From the NCBI RefSeq assembly GCF_019400985.1, contig NZ_WTFF01000030.1:1-35305 (forward strand): a stretch of 35,305 nucleotides of DNA. Direction: 5' to 3'. Made by a program: the position numbers and the translations under genes. The notes beneath the pieces were generated by a model, which saw only the letters and a program-made list of their open reading frames with translations, was not told the DNA's origin and made no database searches. The stretch is from Streptomyces bambusae. GTDB lineage: Bacteria > Actinomycetota > Actinomycetes > Streptomycetales > Streptomycetaceae. Positions 30,260 through 35,305 of the stretch are shown here, one piece after another (position 1 is the first letter of the stretch; each line of letters opens with the position of its first letter).

Positions 30260-33200
30260 TCACATCCGGTGCGGCTTCGGGGAGTTGGGCGCGGCCGGGG
30301 CCTTCGCCTTCGGCTCCTCCACGTAGGTCGGCTTGAGGGTCACCTCCTCCGTCTCCAGGAAGTCGATGCTCGTCCTGGCGTCCGTGGTCCGCGGGTAGCG
30401 GACGTACACCGACCCGGCGCCCTTCTGCTTGCCGTGGTCCTTGGTGATCTGCGCGCCGGGCGCGCCCGCCCGCACGATCAGCTGGTCGCCCTTCGGCGGC
30501 TCGACCCCGGTCGGCGGACCGCCGTCGACCGACAGCTGCGCGTTGACCGTGTCCTTGACGGTGATGTCGACCGTGTCCCGGCCGCCCCGCGCGAGGATGC
30601 CGATCCGCTCGGCCTGCTCCGTGACGATGGACAGCCCCAGCAGCTCCGTCAGCGAGACCGGGTCGCGGCGCAGCAGCGGCAGCGACTCGACGTGCAGCGT
30701 GGTGAAGGTGTCCACGATCCCGCGGATCGTGTCGCCCCGCGTGGTGCCCACGATGGTCACCTCGTCGTCGCCGCCCAGGGTGGCGACCTCGATCTCCCCG
30801 CCGACGTGCGAGAAGTTGATCACCTGCGAGCCCGCCCGGGTCAGCCGGCCGCTGGCGATGCCGGTCGGCGTGAAGGTGAGCCGGTCGTCCTTCGCGCCGC
30901 CCTGCACGGCCGCGCCGTGCCCGTTCGCGTCGAGGTGGACGTACGGGATGCCGCGGATGCCGACGTACCCGCCGGGGATGCCCGGGTAGCCAGTCACCGT
31001 GCCCTCGGCCACGTCGACCAGCAGGTCGGTGGTGGCGCCTTCCAGCCGCAGCGAGTGCTTGGCGATGGTGACCGCCAGGGACGGCGAGGCCGCGCCCAGG
31101 TTGCCGGCCAGGTCCTCCAGCCGGACCGCGACGCCGTAGCGGCCGTCACGCAGGGCCGCGCTGGTGACCTCGTACGCGCCCGCCGGGGTGGCCGTGTCCT
31201 TGCCGACCTCGGCCGCCGAACCGCCGGCCGGGGTGGCCAGCAGCCGCACCAGGGCGTTCGGCTCCACCTCCGAGCCCTGGAAGGCGGGCTTGATGATGGT
31301 GGTGATGTTGTCGATGTCGTTGCCGGAGGTGTCGCTGGAGGCCAGCAGGTCCGGCGCGGTGCCCGGCGCGGCCGGCGCGACCGTGTCCAGGTTGATCAGC
31401 AGCCTGTGGGCGCTCTCCGCGCCCGAGCCGACGACGTGGCCGGTGCCCGGGACGCCCGGGTCGTCGGACGGGTCCACGATGATCACCTCGGCGGTGATCA
31501 GGTTCTCCCCTTCGGTCAGGACCGGGTCCAGGTCGATCTGGTACAGCCCCGGCTTGCCCGCCGGGTCGACCGGTACGGCGAACCCGACGCGCTGCCCGTC
31601 GCGCTCCACGGCCACCTTGTAGCCGGGCGTGTCGTCGGCGAGCGTGGCGGTGGCGTTCTGCGGCGACAGGGGGATGCCGGCGGTGCGCAGCTCCGCGTCG
31701 TCCACCCGCAGGAACAGCTCGGGCCCGGCGACGTTCGTGACGTCGTCGTTGTCGAAGCGGCCCGAGTCGGAGCCGTGCTTGAGGTCCAGCCCGAACGGCT
31801 CCGGCGCCTCCCGGGCCACGACGACCAGGTCGTACGTCGCCTGCGGCGGGTCGTCCGGCGAGGCGTCGCCGGGCCGGGTCGGGTCGGCGACCCCCGCCGC
31901 GCTGACCACGACGTAGTACACCTCGTCACGCACGACCGGGATCGCCAGCCGGCCCGTGGAGGTGCCCGCGCGGGTGGTGACCGTCCCCGTGGCGACGCGC
32001 CGGCCGAACTTGTCGTACGCGCGCACCGCGAGCGGCGACAGCACCTCGTTGAAGCGGATCTCCGCGGTCACGTGCCCGGTGTGGCGGGGCGTGATGCGGA
32101 AGAAGTCCACGTCCGTGGCGGTGTGCAGGGTCAGCCGCGGCTGGTTGAACCGGTCGTCCGAGCCGAGGTCGGCGGCCACCGCGTGGTCGATCGACTCGTT
32201 GGGCTCGAAGGCGTCGGGGAAGGCGCCGAGCAGGGAGAAGGTGTCGTAGTACGTGGCCTGCGCGCCCTGTGCCCCGGCGGTCGGCGTCGGCGGGGTGGTG
32301 TTGCCGGTCCAGGACGCGTAGCCGATGCCGTTCACCGTCCACAGCCCGTTGTACTCGCCGATGCGCAGCGTCTGCGTGGTGGAGCCGGCGCCGCAGGAGA
32401 ACCGGCACGGGGCATTGAGGTCCGGGTCGAACAGGTCGTCGCCGACGCGGAAGTCCCGCGACCAGGTCTGCCCGCCGTCCCGGCTGGCCGTGCCGTACAG
32501 CTCCAGCAGGAAGTTGTTGTTCCCGTTCGGCCCGGTGCCGCCGTTGCGCCGGCCGTTGCGGTTGTCGTACCAGGTGACGACCGCGTTGCCGTCCTGGTCG
32601 ATGTGGGCGGTCGGCATCACGGCGAAGGTCTGCCCCGGCCCGTGGTCGACCCGGCCGCGCGTGAAGGTCTGGCCGTTGTCCGAGGAGCGGGCGATGACCA
32701 CGTCGGCGTCGTCGCCGTTCGCGAAGACGTTGTTCGGGTCGTCGTTGGCGACGACGTAGACGTTCCCGGCGCGGGCCGGGTCGGGCAGGATCCAGGGCTG
32801 CATGCTGCCGAACAGCCAGAAGTCGGTGCCCGGGATGTTGTCGCCCGCGTCGTCGACCACGTTGCACGTGACGGTCGACCGCCCCGCCGTGAACGGCGTG
32901 GTCCGCTGCTGGACCGTGCCGTTCTCGAAGTCCTCACCGCCGGAGCCGTCGCGCAGGAGCACCGTGGTGCCCTGTGTCGGCGCGCCGTCCTGGCCCTCGA
33001 CGCACGCGTTGGCGTGGTACCCGAGGTACAGGTCGCCGTTCGGACCGACAGCGGCATGGGCGGGCCAGGGGTTCGCCTCGCCGGGCGTGGACAGCACACG
33101 CGGCACCGACCACGCCGTGGCGCCGACCTCGAAGCGGGAGAACTGGATCTCCCAGGCGGGGTTCGCGAGGTGCGTCCAGACCACGTAGAGGTTGTCCTGG

Positions 33201-33706
33201 TACGGGCTGGTGGGATTGGCATCGGCCACCAGCCACGCCTTGTCGTGGTTGAAGGCGCTGTTCCCGCTCACCTGGGCCGCGGTGTACGTCTGGTTCCCCG
33301 GGGTCGTCAGGTCGTTGATCCGGCCGACGCCCACACCGAACCGGCCGCCGGTGTTGAAACTCGTCGACAGGTGCGTGACGAACAGCCGCCCCTGCGAGTC
33401 GAAGGCGAGGACCGGGTCACCGGAGCACGGGAGGGTGGAGGTCCGGGTGATCGGGAAGTTGTCCCGGCCCCAGTTGTTGTCGATCCGGACGGTGCAGCCC
33501 TGCATCACGGCCACCTGGGCCGGCCTGCGGGGATTGACGGTGGCGTTGTGCGGCTCGAAGCCGCCGGTGGCCAGTCTCTGGTCGGTGCCCGCGTGCGCGG
33601 CGGGGGCGGCGGGCCCGAGGAGCACGAGGGACTGGAGGACGAGGAGGAAACTGCTGACGATGACGGTGAGGGCACGCCTGTGCAGGCTGTGCCGGGCTCT
33701 GCTCAT
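30260..33706 (-). CDS. Large secreted multidomain protein (sialidase-like propeller, PPC and Ig-like modules)
   Basis: 1148 residues. A signal peptide at about 1-39 (Arg-rich start, VIVSSFLLVLQSLVLL core, AHA cleavage site) indicates export. The N-terminal about 450 residues look like a beta-propeller with Asp-box motifs (SSDNGQTFTRG, SRDGGQTWSRD), as in sialidases and exo-glycosidases. Near 500-620 a PPC-type module (EPNESIDHAVAADLG..DVDFFRITPRHTGHVTAEI) follows, then Ig-like modules (about 730-870). The rest has beta-rich repeats (GGDDEVTIVGTTRGDTIRGI, GGRDTVDITVKDTV) like calcium-binding beta-roll units. No LPxTG or C-terminal membrane anchor. ATG 33706 keeps the signal peptide at the N-terminus; longer in-frame starts are rejected. 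Substrate unknown. Confidence 0.85.
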   Translation of the reverse strand: MSRARHSLHRRALTVIVSSFLLVLQSLVLLGPAAPAAHAGTDQRLATGGFEPHNATVNPRRPAQVAVMQGCTVRIDNNWGRDNFPITRTSTLPCSGDPVLAFDSQGRLFVTHLSTSFNTGGRFGVGVGRINDLTTPGNQTYTAAQVSGNSAFNHDKAWLVADANPTSPYQDNLYVVWTHLANPAWEIQFSRFEVGATAWSVPRVLSTPGEANPWPAHAAVGPNGDLYLGYHANACVEGQDGAPTQGTTVLLRDGSGGEDFENGTVQQRTTPFTAGRSTVTCNVVDDAGDNIPGTDFWLFGSMQPWILPDPARAGNVYVVANDDPNNVFANGDDADVVIARSSDNGQTFTRGRVDHGPGQTFAVMPTAHIDQDGNAVVTWYDNRNGRRNGGTGPNGNNNFLLELYGTASRDGGQTWSRDFRVGDDLFDPDLNAPCRFSCGAGSTTQTLRIGEYNGLWTVNGIGYASWTGNTTPPTPTAGAQGAQATYYDTFSLLGAFPDAFEPNESIDHAVAADLGSDDRFNQPRLTLHTATDVDFFRITPRHTGHVTAEIRFNEVLSPLAVRAYDKFGRRVATGTVTTRAGTSTGRLAIPVVRDEVYYVVVSAAGVADPTRPGDASPDDPPQATYDLVVVAREAPEPFGLDLKHGSDSGRFDNDDVTNVAGPELFLRVDDAELRTAGIPLSPQNATATLADDTPGYKVAVERDGQRVGFAVPVDPAGKPGLYQIDLDPVLTEGENLITAEVIIVDPSDDPGVPGTGHVVGSGAESAHRLLINLDTVAPAAPGTAPDLLASSDTSGNDIDNITTIIKPAFQGSEVEPNALVRLLATPAGGSAAEVGKDTATPAGAYEVTSAALRDGRYGVAVRLEDLAGNLGAASPSLAVTIAKHSLRLEGATTDLLVDVAEGTVTGYPGIPGGYVGIRGIPYVHLDANGHGAAVQGGAKDDRLTFTPTGIASGRLTRAGSQVINFSHVGGEIEVATLGGDDEVTIVGTTRGDTIRGIVDTFTTLHVESLPLLRRDPVSLTELLGLSIVTEQAERIGILARGGRDTVDITVKDTVNAQLSVDGGPPTGVEPPKGDQLIVRAGAPGAQITKDHGKQKGAGSVYVRYPRTTDARTSIDFLETEEVTLKPTYVEEPKAKAPAAPNSPKPHRM

Positions 33707-34038
33707 GCCTGAGCACTGTGGCACCGGGCGACCGGCGCGCCGGGGCGCACCGGTCGCGACGTCACGGGAATTCACCAAGATCGCCGACAGGGCCACGCGT
33801 ATGGAGCACAGGGGCCCGGCGGGCGGAACGTTTCGGCGGTCCGCACTTGACGTCCAACCGCTCACGGAACCCGGGGCGTCGGCGTCGGCGTCGGTGGTGA
33901 ACGGGTGGACGCCGACGCCCCGGGGCGAGCACACGCGGCGGGGTGGGTGGACCGGCGGTGCGGGGTGAACTGGCTGCCCGCCAGGCCCGGCTACTCGACG
34001 GAAGCTACCCGACGGACGTCAGACCGGGTACTCCGGCG
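33707..34038. other. Gene-free gap of 332 bp with a strong inverted repeat
   Basis: Between the secreted-protein start and the VOC stop, both minus strand. It should hold the secreted-protein promoter, but no clear hexamers are seen. It contains the 17-bp hairpin at 33870-33924 and no convincing ORF. Confidence 0.6.
33870..33924 (-). terminator. 17-bp stem with 21-nt loop, possible VOC-gene terminator
   Basis: Arms 33870-33886 and 33908-33924 are perfectly complementary (CCCGGGGCGTCGGCGTC type); the loop repeats GGCGTC once more. About 115 nt after the VOC stop and 164 nt before the secreted-protein start. Confidence 0.5.
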
Positions 34039-34057
34039 TCAGACGGGTTGCTCCGGC
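34018..34057. repeat. Imperfect 20-bp tandem duplication at the VOC 3' end
   Basis: 34018-34037 and 34038-34057 match at 17 of 20 positions. The VOC stop codon lies in the second unit. Confidence 0.6.
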
Positions 34058-34848
34058 GTCATCGCCGAGTGGATCACCGAGAACACCGCGCCCTGCGGGT
34101 CGGTCAGCACCGCCATCCGCCCCGCCACCATGTCGAACGGCGGCGCGAGCACATTCGCCCCGGCCCGCTCCGCCGCCGCGACCACGCTGTCGGTGTCGTC
34201 CACGCAGAAGTACGGCATCCAGTGCGGGCGGTTGCCGGGCGGTGCCTTCTCCAGGTTCATCAAGCCGCCGACCGCCCGCCCGTCGACCTTGAACTCCATG
34301 TAACCCTCGGCGCCCTCCATCTCCGACGGAGTGGCCGTGACCGGCAGCGCGGCGGAGTAGAAGGAGCCGGCCGCCTGCGGGTCGGTGGTGCTCAGCTCGT
34401 TCCAGATCAGCGCACCGTGCTCGTTGACGATCCCGGCCCCGTAGAAGGACTTCGCCTCCCACAGCCCGAACACCGCGCCCTGCGGGTCGGCCACGACCGC
34501 CATCCGGCCGATGTCCATGACGTCCATGGCGCCCATGACCGTGTTGCCGCCGGCCTTGTCGATCGCGGCGAGCGTCTCGTCCACGTCGTCGGTGGCGAGG
34601 TACGTCGTCCAGGCCGCCGGGGGCATCGGGTCGGGCGTGGACCCGTCCGGGTTCATGGCGGCCATGATCCCGGCGACGGGCTTGCCCTTGAGCTCGCAGA
34701 CGGCGTAGCCGCCGGCCTCGGCCGGGCCGACCTCGCCCTGCCAGCCGAACAGGTCGGCGTAGAAGTCGATCGCGGCCTGCTGGTCCGGCACCATCAGGTC
34801 GATCCAGCACGGGGTACCGGCCTTGTAGGGGCCGTTCTTGTCGGGCAC
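34039..34848 (-). CDS. Two-domain VOC (glyoxalase/bleomycin-resistance-like) protein
   Basis: 269 residues in two similar halves of about 125. Each begins with a strand and helix pattern (PCWIDLMVPDQQAAIDFYADLFGW; LIWNELSTTDPQAAGSFYSAAL) and ends with a matching block (GRMAVVADPQGAVFGLWE; GRMAVLTDPQGAVFSVI). VOC proteins form paired beta-alpha-beta-beta-beta modules, often metal-dependent, acting on small thiols, diols or binding antibiotics; substrate unknown. GTG 34848 has GGAGG 5-6 nt upstream and starts just before the domain; the longer open frame upstream lacks such a site. Confidence 0.9.
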   Translation of the reverse strand: MPDKNGPYKAGTPCWIDLMVPDQQAAIDFYADLFGWQGEVGPAEAGGYAVCELKGKPVAGIMAAMNPDGSTPDPMPPAAWTTYLATDDVDETLAAIDKAGGNTVMGAMDVMDIGRMAVVADPQGAVFGLWEAKSFYGAGIVNEHGALIWNELSTTDPQAAGSFYSAALPVTATPSEMEGAEGYMEFKVDGRAVGGLMNLEKAPPGNRPHWMPYFCVDDTDSVVAAAERAGANVLAPPFDMVAGRMAVLTDPQGAVFSVIHSAMTPEQPV

Positions 34849-34931
34849 GGGGGCCTCCGATGAGTGGGCGGGGAAGGACGGGCCCTCCCCTACCCATGTC
34901 ACGCGGCCCCCGAATCGACCCGTCCGGGTGA

Positions 34932-35174
34932 CTACGCCCCGACCCATCCGGCAAGCGCCGACCAGGCGGCGGGGGTGAGGCGGAGCTCGGGGCTGTCGCT
35001 CAGCAGCTTCGAGTCCCGGACGTGGACGGTGCCGGGGCATGCGGCAACCTCGACGCAGTTACCGCCTTCGCTGCCGCTGTAGCTCGACTTCCGCCAGGCG
35101 ACGGCCACTTCGAGGCAGTTGCCGCCGTCGCTACCGCTGTAGCTGGACTTGAACCACGTCAGGTCGGTGTTCAT
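34932..35174 (-). CDS. DUF397 protein with duplicated N-terminal motif
   Basis: 80 residues. The DUF397 hallmark W(F/R)KSSYSGS-GGNC(L/V)EVA occurs twice in tandem (about 7-24 and 27-44), followed by the normal VHVRDSKLLSDSPELRLTPAAWSALAGW end. Streptomyces DUF397 proteins are usually paired with an upstream XRE-type HTH regulator in WhiJ-like pairs that control development (known for some). GGAGAG precedes ATG 35174. The partner would lie past the right window edge. Confidence 0.85.
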   Translation of the reverse strand: MNTDLTWFKSSYSGSDGGNCLEVAVAWRKSSYSGSEGGNCVEVAACPGTVHVRDSKLLSDSPELRLTPAAWSALAGWVGA

Positions 35175-35305
35175 TGCTCTCCGTAAGTTGTTAAGCGGCC
35201 CGGGAGGGCCGGGTGTGGCTGATAGCTCTCTGCCAGTCGTGGCTCGCGAGGAGTGGCCGCCCGGCTCTCCGGGGCGCCCTGGCTGCTGATTGAGATGTGC
35301 GCGCC
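35171..35305 (-). other. Right-edge segment, possible end of an upstream gene
   Basis: Minus strand, one frame is open from the window edge to TGA 35173-35171, overlapping the DUF397 start (ATGA). Another frame ends at TAA near 35192 with better third-position GC. An XRE-type partner of DUF397 would be expected here, but neither short frame shows a recognisable domain. Confidence 0.25.

Noticed and set aside
30158..33712. 1184-codon plus-strand open frame antisense to the secreted protein
   Set aside because: Arg/Val/Gly-rich translation with no domain; a GC-rich shadow of the minus-strand gene, which has a signal peptide and clear motifs.

Overview
The window reads as Streptomyces chromosome. 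Base composition is very GC-rich, GTG and TTG starts are common, and Shine-Dalgarno sequences are G-rich. The core gene order is one I know from Streptomyces: rsbN, bldN, an HAD hydrolase, a glutaredoxin-like protein, rex, hemA, hemC, hemD, hemB. In S. coelicolor this is about SCO3316 to SCO3328. I see no transposase, integrase, phage gene, rRNA or CRISPR array.

Left part (1-5046). A TetR-type repressor gene runs off the window edge. Divergent from it are an ABC-F ATPase of the ribosome-protection or antibiotic-resistance kind and a virginiamycin B lyase-like beta-propeller, a layout that suggests inducible antibiotic defence. The ABC-F mRNA has an upstream ORF with a near-ideal ribosome binding site that reads through the ABC-F start. 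A DEAD-box RNA helicase follows, with a 15-bp perfect hairpin in its probable leader.

Accessory stretch (5047-13700). Three tRNA-like elements lie on the minus strand around a large SDR-like protein that carries a His-rich tail and a zinc ribbon. Next come a tyrosine phosphatase, an FMN reductase, an ADP-ribosylglycohydrolase, an overlapping pair of ATP-grasp ligases, a secreted serine hydrolase and a short secreted protein that looks truncated.

Developmental and ribosomal core (13693-21382). This holds a conserved 'phosphatase', an excisionase-type HTH protein, the 32-residue ribosomal protein bS22, a two-gene epimerase/acyltransferase unit, the anti-sigma factor gene rsbN, sigma factor gene bldN, a membrane-anchored HAD hydrolase and a glutaredoxin-like protein. 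A sequence between bldN and rsbN matches the BldN promoter consensus, which would close a sigma/anti-sigma feedback loop.

Redox and tetrapyrrole operon (21559-28165). A Rex operator overlaps the promoter of rex-hemA-hemC-hemD. The four genes overlap by 4 bp at each junction, and hemB follows. A GC-rich dispersed repeat sits in frame inside hemA and again, partly duplicated, between hemD and hemB.

Right part (28357-35305). A DUF1876 gene converges on a three-gene unit (membrane protein, ECF sigma factor, SRPBCC protein). A 1148-residue secreted multidomain protein, a two-domain VOC (glyoxalase-like) protein and a DUF397 protein follow, all on the minus strand. The unit's first ribosome binding site is buried in a 16-bp hairpin. 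Many strong inverted repeats act as plausible terminators.
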